This document shows positions 1 to 6,599 of a DNA stretch of 17,173 nucleotides, piece after piece. Positions within the stretch are counted from its first letter, which is position 1. Every line of letters starts with the position of its first letter. The DNA lies in the NCBI GenBank assembly GCA_030043575.1, contig JASHXK010000039.1, positions 1-17,173 on the forward strand, read 5' to 3'. The notes beneath the pieces were generated by a model, which did not search any database, was not told where the DNA came from, and was given only the letters and a program-made list of their open reading frames with translations. The position numbers were made by a program, and so were the translations under genes. Source of the DNA: Terriglobales bacterium (GTDB lineage Bacteria; Acidobacteriota; Terriglobia; Terriglobales; Acidobacteriaceae).

Positions 1-129
1 GCTGCTCTGATTGTTGACGACGATCATGGCCGCAATGGTGATGCCGCGAAACAAGTCAAGCGAGAACAAGCGTTCCGGCGAAGAACGCCTTTGCTCCTCT
101 TGTCCGATCGGTGCGGTTACCGTCGCCAT
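1..129 (-). CDS. Partial membrane acyltransferase-like protein (DUF5009 / HGSNAT-like), N-terminal 43 residues
   Basis: The gene runs off the left edge, so only the first 43 residues are visible. It starts with ATG at 127-129. After a polar lead of about 20 residues comes SLDLFRGITIAAMIVVNN (about residues 23-40). The pattern S-L-D-x-F-R-G-x-T-I-A-x-M-I-x-V-N-N is the well-known N-terminus of the DUF5009 family, relatives of heparan-alpha-glucosaminide N-acetyltransferase (NagX/YeiB-like multi-pass membrane proteins). In those proteins this segment enters the first membrane helix. No clear Shine-Dalgarno sequence precedes the ATG; the start is chosen because the conserved motif follows at the usual distance. 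It lies 117 bases behind the btuB-like gene on the same strand, with two hairpins between, so co-transcription is uncertain. Substrate unknown. The family call rests on one short motif. Confidence 0.62.
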   Translation of the reverse strand, partial: MATVTAPIGQEEQRRSSPERLFSLDLFRGITIAAMIVVNNQSS

Positions 130-166
130 GGCAGCGGCAATGATTGTACAGGCGATTTCCGAAGGT

Positions 167-200
167 GTCGCCGCCGAGATCGTTCGATCTCGGTGGCGAC
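167..200. repeat. 34-bp inverted repeat between btuB and the acyltransferase gene
   Basis: The arms 167-182 and 185-200 are complementary with one G/T mismatch (173 against 194), leaving only two central bases. The inner 9-bp arms are CCGAGATCG and CGATCTCGG, and the outer arms are GTCGCC and GGCGAC. On either strand the RNA would fold into a long stem with a small loop. No T-run follows on the minus strand, so it is not a classical intrinsic terminator. A dispersed palindrome or a processing or attenuating hairpin between two same-strand genes is possible. Confidence 0.75.
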
Positions 201-223
201 AAGTGGTGATAGCAGTCGCAAAC

Positions 224-241
224 GCCGGCCTGAAGGCCGGC
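224..241. repeat. Short perfect palindrome (GCCGGCCT-GA-AGGCCGGC) behind btuB
   Basis: Eight-base arms at 224-231 and 234-241 flank a GA centre, six bases beyond the btuB-like stop codon. On the minus strand the stem is followed by only three Ts, so it would be at best a weak terminator. Its architecture (complementary arms closing on CTGAAG) is the same as the palindrome at 6600-6619, which suggests a dispersed repeat family. That the hairpin ends or stabilises the btuB transcript is an inference. Confidence 0.7.
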
Positions 242-246
242 TCTAC

Positions 247-2469
247 CTATTCTCCCCCGAATCTGAATCGCAATCCCCCGCGGAAGTTCAGGCCCAGCGC
301 GGGATATCCCAGAACGATGTTGTAGTGTTCGTTGAATGCGTTGTCGAGATTAGCGTACGCCGTGATGTGATGATTGATCTCCAGCCATCCGCCCATGTCC
401 ACGGTCGCGAACCCCGCAGCGTAGTAGATCGGTGGGATGTAGCCGAAGAGAAAATCGGAGTCGGGACGCTGACCGACGGCCAGGACGCCGGTCGTCGCTC
501 CCCAGCGGGGCCGGGTGTAGGTCAGCAGAAGATTACCCATCTGCTTGGGACGGCGCAACAGCGCCGCGCCCACGCCGTAGATGCGGGGATCACAGCCGTC
601 GGCCAGGGAGCACGGCGGCGCTTGCAGAATCGCTGTCGACGTGTAGGTGTACGAGGCGTTCACGGCAAGATTCTTGAGGACACGTCCGCTGAGCACGACC
701 TCCGCGCCTTGCGCTATCGACTTGTTCAAGTTGACGTACTGGCTGACGAAGGTGATGTCGTTGACCTCGTATTCGATTTGATCGAGAAAGAGATTGTGAA
801 AGTAGAGCGCCGACAGCGACCACCGGTTGTTGAACAGGCCTTGGTCGAAGCCGGTTTCCACGGCGTGATTCTGCTCGGGCTTGAGGTTCGGATTTGGAAT
901 GGTCGGGAAGGTTCCTGAGATGCCGAAGGACTCCTCGAAGCTGGGCTCCTTGATCCCTTCCGCGTAGCCGGCGCGCAGCCGCGTGCCGCTAAAGATCCCA
1001 TGATCGCGAAAGACGAGCACGGACGCAGAAGCGCGCGGCGAGACGTTATTGCCAAAGCTTTCATTGTTGACATAGCCCAGGCCGGCCAACACGGACAACC
1101 GCTTCCAGATGATGGTCTCCTGTCCGAAAAGGTAGTTGTTGCGCCGCAGGCCGTGCGTGATGCTGATCTCGGGCATCTCGACCGTGCCGTCATTGCTGTT
1201 GATGTAACCGTTCTCGTCCTCAAAGGTATAGCCGACGGTGCTCTGCGCCCACGTCCGCGGCGTCCAGATGCCCTGATAGCTGAAGCCGGCGACGTTGTAC
1301 TTGGTCAGATTGCTGAACGCGGTGTCGTAAGGCCGATCGGGATCGTTAACCGGATTGTCGTTGAAGGCGACGTGGTTGTACTCATAGCCCTTGAAGGAAT
1401 GCTGCCATGAGCCGGGACCGCTTACCGTCAGATCGCCGCTGGCGAGAAAGTTGTTCTGGTGCGCGTACTGGTTGGGATCGGGCGGGAGCACGGGTGCGCC
1501 ATTGAACCACCAATTGGAGGAAACGCCAGTCCAACTGTTGTAGTGACGAAGCCGCAAGCGAAAGGCGACGCGATCGGAGAGCTTCACGCCGACGTTTCCG
1601 CCTTGCAGCGAATTCGAGTATTGGTTGTTGATGCCCTGTCCATCGGAGTTGAACTGATCGGCGAAGAGGTTGTAGTCGAAGATGCTGCGTGCTCCCGCCA
1701 GCGACGCGTAGCCGTGCGCAGTATTGAAGTTGCCGCCGTCGGCGCCGAACTCCACGAGTGGCGTTGGCGTGCTGCCGGTCGAGGTCCAGAGCTGGACCAC
1801 ACTGGTCATCGCATCGGTGCCATAGGCGGTGCTCTCGGGACCACGCTCGACCTCGAGGCGCTGGACGTTGCTCATCGGGACCACGCCAAAATCGAAGTAG
1901 CCACCGGGATCGTTGACGCGTACGCCGTCGATGATGACCTTGTTGTAGTCGGAGTCGCCGCCGCGAACGAACAGGCTGCCGATTGCGCCATACTGCCCGG
2001 AGGGGCTGACCATCGCTCCGGGAATGTATTTCAGCGCATCGACGGTGGTGACGGGATTCAACAAATTAAGCTGAGTGCTATCGAGCAGGCCGACGGAAGC
2101 GCCGGTCTGGTCGGGTGTAGCCGGCGTTGAGCTGCCGGAGACGACAACCGTCTGCGGCGTGGTCGTCAGCTTGAGCTCAACGGTAAGCTCTGACGTCTTC
2201 GGCAAAGAGACCTGTTGCGATTGTTCGGCGAAGCCGGGAGCGAGGATGACGACGCGATAGTCGCCGTCAGCGACGTTGGGAAAATCGGCGATGCCATCGC
2301 CGCTGGTGGTTAGTGTCGCGACGCCGGAATTGTTGGCGGTGCGAAACAGCGTGACGTGGACGCCGGAAACGACATCGCCGGAAGGGCTCTGCACGGTGAC
2401 TTTGAGATCAGATGCGGAAGCTGCAGTGCAACATAGCAGCGTGAGGAATAGAAAACGGATGGTACGCAA
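247..2469 (-). CDS. btuB: TonB-dependent outer-membrane receptor, BtuB-like (cobalamin/corrinoid uptake)
   Basis: The protein has 740 residues. A Sec signal peptide (about 1-20) is followed by a beta-sandwich of the carboxypeptidase-regulatory type (about 21-100), a probable TonB box around TVVVSGS (107-113), and a plug domain (about 125-232). The plug contains the typical LFVRGGDSDYNKVIIDGVRVND and VQRLEVERGPESTAYG-type stretches. A beta-barrel fills the rest, ending in FRFGGE. Such receptors take a ligand across the outer membrane using energy from TonB/ExbBD. The ligand assignment comes from the cobalamin riboswitch directly upstream; the barrel sequence alone would not reveal it. The start is TTG at 2467-2469, supported by AGGAGG at 2477-2482 with seven bases of spacing. 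The extra N-terminal domain is absent from enterobacterial BtuB but common in Acidobacteriota receptors. No btuCDF genes are visible nearby. Confidence 0.85.
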   Translation of the reverse strand: MRTIRFLFLTLLCCTAASASDLKVTVQSPSGDVVSGVHVTLFRTANNSGVATLTTSGDGIADFPNVADGDYRVVILAPGFAEQSQQVSLPKTSELTVELKLTTTPQTVVVSGSSTPATPDQTGASVGLLDSTQLNLLNPVTTVDALKYIPGAMVSPSGQYGAIGSLFVRGGDSDYNKVIIDGVRVNDPGGYFDFGVVPMSNVQRLEVERGPESTAYGTDAMTSVVQLWTSTGSTPTPLVEFGADGGNFNTAHGYASLAGARSIFDYNLFADQFNSDGQGINNQYSNSLQGGNVGVKLSDRVAFRLRLRHYNSWTGVSSNWWFNGAPVLPPDPNQYAHQNNFLASGDLTVSGPGSWQHSFKGYEYNHVAFNDNPVNDPDRPYDTAFSNLTKYNVAGFSYQGIWTPRTWAQSTVGYTFEDENGYINSNDGTVEMPEISITHGLRRNNYLFGQETIIWKRLSVLAGLGYVNNESFGNNVSPRASASVLVFRDHGIFSGTRLRAGYAEGIKEPSFEESFGISGTFPTIPNPNLKPEQNHAVETGFDQGLFNNRWSLSALYFHNLFLDQIEYEVNDITFVSQYVNLNKSIAQGAEVVLSGRVLKNLAVNASYTYTSTAILQAPPCSLADGCDPRIYGVGAALLRRPKQMGNLLLTYTRPRWGATTGVLAVGQRPDSDFLFGYIPPIYYAAGFATVDMGGWLEINHHITAYANLDNAFNEHYNIVLGYPALGLNFRGGLRFRFGGE

Positions 2470-2476
2470 GGGGACG

Positions 2477-2496
2477 CCTCCTTTACACGCGAAAGG
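2477..2496 (-). promoter_or_regulatory. btuB ribosome-binding site with a possible sequestering hairpin
   Basis: Read on the minus strand, CCTTT (2492-2496) can pair with AAAGG (2480-2484) across a seven-base loop. AAAGG is part of the Shine-Dalgarno sequence AAAGGAGG, which serves the TTG start at 2467-2469. The element lies between the end of the cobalamin aptamer and the start codon, where an expression platform is expected. I see no T-rich terminator there, so control of translation rather than transcription is the likelier mode. The 5-bp stem is weak alone and its role is inferred. Confidence 0.5.
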
Positions 2497-2509
2497 GGTT
2501 GGTGATTCG

Positions 2510-2735
2510 GTATCGCGCCGGTCTCCTGGCTTGCGAGCTGCGATCGACTACACCTAAAGAAGGTGGAAGATCAGGAGTCCCCGACAAGTCCCGCATTTGG
2601 ACTTGTTGGGGCGTAGCGGCGGGGCCTTCCCATTTGCACAGTGGCCTTTCCGCCATTCGCTCGCTTACAGTTGCGCGGCAGCGCGGGTTTTACACCCGCT
2701 TCCCAGTTCCGCCTGAAGGGACGGAACGCGCGAAC
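2510..2735 (-). promoter_or_regulatory. Cobalamin (vitamin B12) riboswitch aptamer
   Basis: On the minus strand the conserved cobalamin-riboswitch blocks occur in the right order: GGTGTAAAACCCGC with the following GCTGCC (about 2678-2697), GCAACTGTAAGCG (2662-2674), GCCACTG (2639-2645), GGGAAGG (2625-2631), and the B12 box AAGCCAGGAGACCGGC (2517-2532). The total length of about 220 bases is normal for this class. Between the core and the B12 box lies a variable arm with a long hairpin (around 2580-2610). Binding of a cobalamin normally represses the downstream gene, here the TonB receptor. The outer boundaries are estimated; the core identification is secure by motif order. Confidence 0.95.
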
Positions 2736-2782
2736 CATGGTTGGCAAAGAACGACCTGACGTTACGATCAGGCGAACGTTTG

Positions 2783-2811
2783 AATGTACTGTCCGCCGGA
2801 GGATGTGTCAA
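2783..2811 (-). promoter_or_regulatory. Sigma-70-type promoter for the riboswitch-btuB transcript
   Basis: On the minus strand a perfect -35 box TTGACA (2806-2811) is followed after exactly 17 bases by TACATT (2783-2788; 4 of 6 to TATAAT). Transcription would start near 2776, about 40 bases before the aptamer. The -35 box overlaps the stop codon (2808-2810) of the preceding DUF374 gene, so the upstream gene ends inside the btuB promoter. The match is seen in the sequence; activity is inferred. Confidence 0.75.
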
Positions 2812-3503
2812 TTGCGGGGTGCAAATTGCGATTCGGCGAAGGCGGTAACGCGTTCGAGCGCAGCCTGCATTTCGGTCTGATAGCGGTCCATCGCGGCATC
2901 GTCGGCATCGGGCGGAACGAAGATCTTACGGGCGGCGCGGACGTAGACTCGCGAAAACGGTTTGGGGATCATTAACCCATCCCAGGTGTCTAATACCCAG
3001 GCGCGCTCCACGGCGACGTAAAAGGCGACGACAGGCACACCGCTTATGCGCGCCAGCAGAACCGGTCCCTTCTTGGCTACATTGCGCGGGCCGCGCGGAC
3101 CATCGATGGTGAATGCGGCGGAGTGGTTTTCGCCGAGTAGCTGGTTCATCTCCAGCAGGGCGCGTTGGCCGCCGCGGCTGCTCGAGCCGCGCACGGGCAG
3201 AAATCCAAAGCGACTGATGACACGGGCGATGAATTCGCCATCCAGGCTGCGGCTCGTCATCACCGCGAGATGACGGTTGCGGTAAAGCCAGGCCGCCGGC
3301 AACACACAGCGATGCCAGAAAGGGTAGATGCCGGGATAGATTTCATCTAGGCTCTGGATCGATCCTTCCTCGAAGGTCGTGGTGCAGCGCAGGGTGCGGC
3401 CGATCAGGCGCAACACTGCGGGGACAATCCAGGAGACCAGGGTGAGCTGGATTCGCTGCAACCGGGTGAAGCGGGATTCCGTTTCGCTGGCGGGATCGGC
3501 CAC
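2808..3503 (-). CDS. DUF374 lysophospholipid acyltransferase-family protein
   Basis: The 231-residue protein shows the motif set of the DUF374 family: FWH (62-64), SRSLDGE (84-90), RGSSSRGG (105-112), DGPRGPR (134-140) and IPKPFSR (179-185). These proteins belong to the LPLAT-like acyltransferase superfamily and are thought to move an acyl chain onto a lipid at the inner membrane, often linked to lipid A or envelope work; the substrate here is unknown. A hydrophobic segment (about 19-36) could anchor it. The start is GTG at 3501-3503, only nine bases after the stop of the ABC permease. No strong Shine-Dalgarno sequence is seen, so coupling to the upstream gene is plausible. It is the last gene of the three-gene unit. 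Length is normal for the family. Confidence 0.85.
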   Translation of the reverse strand: MADPASETESRFTRLQRIQLTLVSWIVPAVLRLIGRTLRCTTTFEEGSIQSLDEIYPGIYPFWHRCVLPAAWLYRNRHLAVMTSRSLDGEFIARVISRFGFLPVRGSSSRGGQRALLEMNQLLGENHSAAFTIDGPRGPRNVAKKGPVLLARISGVPVVAFYVAVERAWVLDTWDGLMIPKPFSRVYVRAARKIFVPPDADDAAMDRYQTEMQAALERVTAFAESQFAPRN

Positions 3504-3512
3504 GCCAGAATT

Positions 3513-4787
3513 TTACCCTGCGTACTTCAGCCAGCGGCGCAACTCCGGCAATGTCGGGCGCTTGCCATACATCAGGATACCGACGCGGTAGATGCGCGAC
3601 GAGATCGCCAGCAGGCCGTAGATGGTCACCACCATCAGCAGGATGCTAAGCCCTATCTGCCACAGTGGCGGCGTTTCAATGAGAACGCGCACCAGCATCA
3701 GAATCGGGGCAAAGAATGGAACCATCGACAGCCAGAACGACAGCGGCGCGTTGGGGTGCTGGATGACCGCGTTCATGAGAAAAACGGCGAGCACGATGGG
3801 CATCATTGCCGGCCACTGCATCTGCTGCGCTTCCTGATCGGTGTTGACCATGGAGCCGATGGCGGCGTACATGGCGCTGTAAAGCAGGTAGCCCAGCAGG
3901 AAGAAGATGGCGAAGGCGACCATACTGATCATGGGGAGATGCACTTCGCTCCTCGAGACTATCACTCCGGGAGCCGAGAACAAGCTGGCGCAGGTGACCC
4001 ACACCAGAATCTGCGTCAACCCCACAGCGCCGACGCCAATAATCTTGCCTGCCAGCAATTCCTTCGAGGTGACGGAGGAAAGCAGCACTTCCAGAATGCG
4101 CGTGCTCTTCTCCTCGATGACCGAGCGCATCACCGCCATGCCATAGATCATGACAACGGCGTACAGCAGCACCACCATGGCAAATGCGGTGATGAAGATC
4201 TCGGTGCTGCTGGCTCCCGTCTTGCCCTTCTCGGGACGGACCGTCTTGACCGTGATGGGCGTGAGCAGCGATTCGACTTCCGTCTCGCTCATGCCCTTCT
4301 GCGCCAGACGCTGCTTGGTCACCGCCGTGCGGATGGCATTGCGCATTTCGCGCGGGCGCTCGAAGTCGCCGGCTTCTTTTGTGCTGTATTGCACCTTATG
4401 ATCGGCCAGCGCATCGTTGGTCAGCCAGAGAAATCCGGTGATCTTGCCGTCGCTGAGCTGCTGCGACAGGCGATCGCGCTCGGCATCGCTGGTATCGGTG
4501 TCGACCTCGATGGTGTAGATACGCGGCGGAAGGTTGGCAGCATCGGTACCGAGTTCGCTCTCCTGCTTGGCGATGGAAAGTTCGTGACCGACGGCAGTGG
4601 CGAGTGCGGCGTCGTTGGCAACGATGACCAGGTTGGTTTTACCGCCGGAAGACATTTCCGCGATCTTCGCGGGAATCACGACGCTGCCCGCCATGAATGC
4701 CGGCATCAACAGCGTAAAGACGATAAAAGAGCGGCTGCGCACGCGTTCCAGGTATTCGCGTTTGAGCAGAATCCAGACGTTATGCAT
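3513..4787 (-). CDS. ABC transporter permease, NatB-like (ABC-2 type)
   Basis: The protein has 424 residues. One N-terminal membrane helix (about 20-39) is followed by a large extracytoplasmic domain (about 45-195) and then about six helices (near 196-218, 246-270, 284-312, 327-346, 352-370, 378-398). The stretch EEKSTRILEVLLSSVT (225-240) and the tail with GILMYGKRPTLPELRRW match the NatB/YhaP group of exporter permeases. It pairs with the ATPase encoded just upstream: its ATG (4785-4787) overlaps the ATPase stop TAA (4780-4782) by eight bases, a sign of translational coupling. NatAB of Bacillus exports sodium, but many homologues have unknown substrates, so the cargo is left open. Confidence 0.88.
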   Translation of the reverse strand: MHNVWILLKREYLERVRSRSFIVFTLLMPAFMAGSVVIPAKIAEMSSGGKTNLVIVANDAALATAVGHELSIAKQESELGTDAANLPPRIYTIEVDTDTSDAERDRLSQQLSDGKITGFLWLTNDALADHKVQYSTKEAGDFERPREMRNAIRTAVTKQRLAQKGMSETEVESLLTPITVKTVRPEKGKTGASSTEIFITAFAMVVLLYAVVMIYGMAVMRSVIEEKSTRILEVLLSSVTSKELLAGKIIGVGAVGLTQILVWVTCASLFSAPGVIVSRSEVHLPMISMVAFAIFFLLGYLLYSAMYAAIGSMVNTDQEAQQMQWPAMMPIVLAVFLMNAVIQHPNAPLSFWLSMVPFFAPILMLVRVLIETPPLWQIGLSILLMVVTIYGLLAISSRIYRVGILMYGKRPTLPELRRWLKYAG

Positions 4788-5679
4788 GCTTGCCCACCTG
4801 ATCGATAAAAATTTCTTCCAGCGAGGGCTCCAGCAGTTCGAAGCGGCTGATGCGGACGCGCTCGGCGGTCATCCGCAGCAATTCTTGCGGGTCGGCGCCG
4901 GGCTTAAGCCGCGCCTCGACATAATTGCCGTAATTGTTGAGCGATTCGATCAACGCACAATTTTCGAGGTGAGGATCGCCGTCGTACTGCATCTGCACAT
5001 GGTTCTTACCGTAGCTGGCTTTGATCTTCTTGAGATCGCCTTCCAGGATGGCACGGCCATGATCGATGAGGCAGATCGAGTCGCAAAGTCGCTCCACTTG
5101 GTCCATGCGATGCGTTGAAAACAGGATGGTCTTGCCGGCCTTTTTTAGATCGATGAGAACATCTTTCAGCATGACCGAGTTCGCCGGATCAAGCCCGGAG
5201 AACGGCTCGTCCATGATGACCAGCGCGGGATCGTGCAGCAGCGTAGCGATGAACTGAATCTTCTGCTGCATGCCCTTGGAGAGCTCCTCCACTTTCTTAT
5301 CTTCCCAGTCGGCGATCTGCAGGCGCTCGCACCAGTCTAGCGAGCGCTGGCGAGCGTCCTGCTCGGAGAGATTGTGCAGGCGGCCGAGGAAGATCAGGTG
5401 ATCGAGGACCTTCATGCGCTTGTAGAGCCCGCGTTCTTCGGGAAGGTAGCCGATACGAGTCAATTGCTCGCGATGAAACGGCTGGCCGAAGAGGCGGACG
5501 TCGCCTTCATCGGGCATGGTGATGCCGATCATCATGCGGATGGTGGACGTCTTGCCGGCACCGTTGGGGCCAAGCAGCCCGTAGACGCTGCCCTCGCGAA
5601 TGCTGAGCGAAAGGCGATCAACGGCGACGAAGTGGTCGTAGCTTTTGCGGATGCCCCGCAGTTCTACCGCGTCAGACAT
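4780..5679 (-). CDS. ABC transporter ATP-binding protein, NatA-like
   Basis: The 299-residue protein carries Walker A GPNGAGKTS (37-45), a Q-loop region LPEERGLY (79-86) in which the usual glutamine is not obvious, the signature LSKGMQQ (133-139), Walker B VIMDEPF (154-160), the D-loop SGLD and the switch histidine H190. A C-terminal extension of about 80 residues ends in LEPSLEEIF, typical of NatA/YhaQ-type ATPases. It powers the permease encoded next. The start is taken at ATG 5677-5679. The open frame continues upstream to 5796, but that part translates heptad-repeat DNA and adds residues not found in the family. No good Shine-Dalgarno sequence precedes the chosen ATG. Confidence 0.9.
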   Translation of the reverse strand: MSDAVELRGIRKSYDHFVAVDRLSLSIREGSVYGLLGPNGAGKTSTIRMMIGITMPDEGDVRLFGQPFHREQLTRIGYLPEERGLYKRMKVLDHLIFLGRLHNLSEQDARQRSLDWCERLQIADWEDKKVEELSKGMQQKIQFIATLLHDPALVIMDEPFSGLDPANSVMLKDVLIDLKKAGKTILFSTHRMDQVERLCDSICLIDHGRAILEGDLKKIKASYGKNHVQMQYDGDPHLENCALIESLNNYGNYVEARLKPGADPQELLRMTAERVRISRFELLEPSLEEIFIDQVGKHA

Positions 5680-5686
5680 AAGGGTC

Positions 5687-5721
5687 AGTTTCGGGTTTCG
5701 AGTTTCGAGTGTTAAGTTTAC
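5687..5721. repeat. Heptanucleotide tandem repeat, 5 units
   Basis: Five consecutive 7-base units follow the pattern AGTTTCG, GGTTTCG, AGTTTCG, AGTGTTA, AGTTTAC. It begins seven bases upstream of the natA-like start codon (8 bases if counted from the ATG edge at 5679). Read on the minus strand the unit is CGAAACT. A related tract lies at 5803-5823. The repeat lies in the expected 5' leader of the ABC operon, but no regulatory role can be shown from sequence. Confidence 0.75.
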
Positions 5722-5802
5722 GCGAGCGTGCGTGGCATTCTCGTCACCGTGAGCAGGGAGATTTGAGTGGAGTGGCGCTGGCGAGCCGCTGGTCATATTT
5801 TT

Positions 5803-5823
5803 AGTTTCAAGTTTCCAGTTTCA
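5803..5823. repeat. Heptanucleotide tandem repeat, 3 units
   Basis: Three 7-base units AGTTTCA, AGTTTCC, AGTTTCA. They are the same family as the tract at 5687-5721, separated from it by about 81 unrelated bases. The presence of two tracts in one spacer suggests a composite or repeatedly expanded element. Confidence 0.75.
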
Positions 5824-5845
5824 ATTGCCCGGGGATGGGTTGTTA

Positions 5846-5865
5846 ACAGTCGTTTATACGACTGT
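5846..5865. repeat. Perfect 8-bp hairpin (ACAGTCGT-TTAT-ACGACTGT)
   Basis: Arms 5846-5853 and 5858-5865 are exactly complementary around TTAT. The arm sequence ACGACT is shared with the palindrome at 6600-6619, so both may come from one dispersed family. On the minus strand it follows trpG by about 80 bases and lacks a T-run. Confidence 0.7.
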
Positions 5866-5877
5866 GCCACAGATTGG

Positions 5878-5920
5878 GTTCCCATTCACGACAATTCTGA
5901 AGCAGTGTGAAAGTGGGAAC
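5878..5920. repeat. Bulged stem-loop downstream of trpG
   Basis: GTTCCCA (5878-5884) pairs with TGGGAAC (5914-5920), and TTCAC (5885-5889) pairs with GTGAA (5907-5911), with a two-base bulge at 5912-5913 and a 17-base loop. The stem begins 26 bases beyond the trpG stop. There is no T-run on the minus strand. It may act in 3'-end formation or be another repeat copy; both are inferences. Confidence 0.6.
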
Positions 5921-5945
5921 GCGAACCTCCCAATACGACACCCGA

Positions 5946-6521
5946 TCAGAGCTCCAGGAAATTGCGAATGATCTGCTTGCCCTGTTCGGTCAGGACGCTT
6001 TCAGGATGAAACTGCACACCTTCGACCGGGAGCCTGCGATGACGGAGGCCCATGATGACGCGCGTTCCGTCGCGATCGTGGCAGGTCGCGGAGATTTCAA
6101 ACTCCTTGGGAAGGCTTTTCTCTTCGACGATGAGCGAGTGGTAGCGGGTCGCCGTCATCGGCGACGGTATGTCGCGGAAGATGGTTTTGCCATCGTGCTC
6201 GACGGAGCTGGTCTTGCCATGCATCAGGTTCGCCGCGCGAACCACTTTGCCGCCAAACGCCTCGCCGATGGCTTGATGTCCAAGGCACACACCGAGGATC
6301 GGAATCTTGCCGGCGAAGTGCCTGATGACGTCGATGCTGATGCCGGCCTCGTGCGGTGTGCAGGGGCCGGGGGAGATCACGATGCGGGCGGGATGAAGAG
6401 CTTCGATGTCGGCGGTCGTTGTCTGATCGTTACGGCAAACAACGACATCAGCGCCCAGTTCTCCGATGTACTGGACCAGGTTGTAGGTGAAGGAATCGTA
6501 ATTGTCTAAGACGAAGACCAT
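5946..6521 (-). CDS. trpG: Anthranilate synthase component II (glutamine amidotransferase), TrpG/PabA type
   Basis: The 191-residue protein is a complete class I glutamine amidotransferase. The catalytic triad is Cys79 in GVCLGHQ, His172 and Glu174 in FHPES; the oxyanion-hole motif SPGPCTP is at 50-56. It releases ammonia from glutamine and passes it to TrpE to make anthranilate from chorismate. In many bacteria the same subunit also serves PabB in folate synthesis, and that dual role cannot be excluded. The start is ATG 6519-6521, giving MVFVLDNYDSFTYN, the standard family N-terminus. The frame is open further upstream to 6584, but that part translates a repeat fragment and is not family-like. 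No Shine-Dalgarno sequence is obvious. trpE lies 183 bases upstream on the same strand. Confidence 0.95.
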   Translation of the reverse strand: MVFVLDNYDSFTYNLVQYIGELGADVVVCRNDQTTTADIEALHPARIVISPGPCTPHEAGISIDVIRHFAGKIPILGVCLGHQAIGEAFGGKVVRAANLMHGKTSSVEHDGKTIFRDIPSPMTATRYHSLIVEEKSLPKEFEISATCHDRDGTRVIMGLRHRRLPVEGVQFHPESVLTEQGKQIIRNFLEL

Positions 6522-6535
6522 GGCAATTCGCGGCG

Positions 6536-6582
6536 AAGCGCAGATCCTTCGTCGGGCTGAAGCCTCCTCAGGATGACAGATC
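6536..6582. repeat. Intergenic repeat-like fragment between trpE and trpG
   Basis: The segment contains GCAGATCCTTCGTCGGGC and CCTCAGGATGACAG, wording that resembles the short repeats scattered through intergenic regions of Acidobacteriota genomes. A related wording (CTCGCTCGGGGTGACAGG) occurs at about 10071-10088 inside the ada frame. Assignment to a repeat family is from general knowledge and could not be searched. Confidence 0.45.
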
Positions 6583-6599
6583 AAGAAAGTCGATGTTTC

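Larger units (their letters stand above)
5680..5945. other. Gene-free spacer between trpG and the ABC operon
   Basis: These 266 bases hold no supportable gene. They contain two heptad tracts (5687-5721, 5803-5823), a perfect hairpin (5846-5865) and a larger bulged stem (5878-5920). A promoter for the ABC operon should lie here on the minus strand, but I see no convincing -35/-10 pair; TAAACT near 5714-5719 is only a weak -10 candidate. Confidence 0.6.

Noticed and set aside
91..918. Open frame of 275 codons on the plus strand opposite btuB
   Set aside because: Antisense shadow of the TonB receptor with no motif, no ribosome-binding site and composition typical of a complement frame.
5680..5796. 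N-terminal extension of the ABC ATPase up to 5796
   Set aside because: The added residues translate the heptad repeat and are not part of the family; the ATG at 5677-5679 gives the normal N-terminus.
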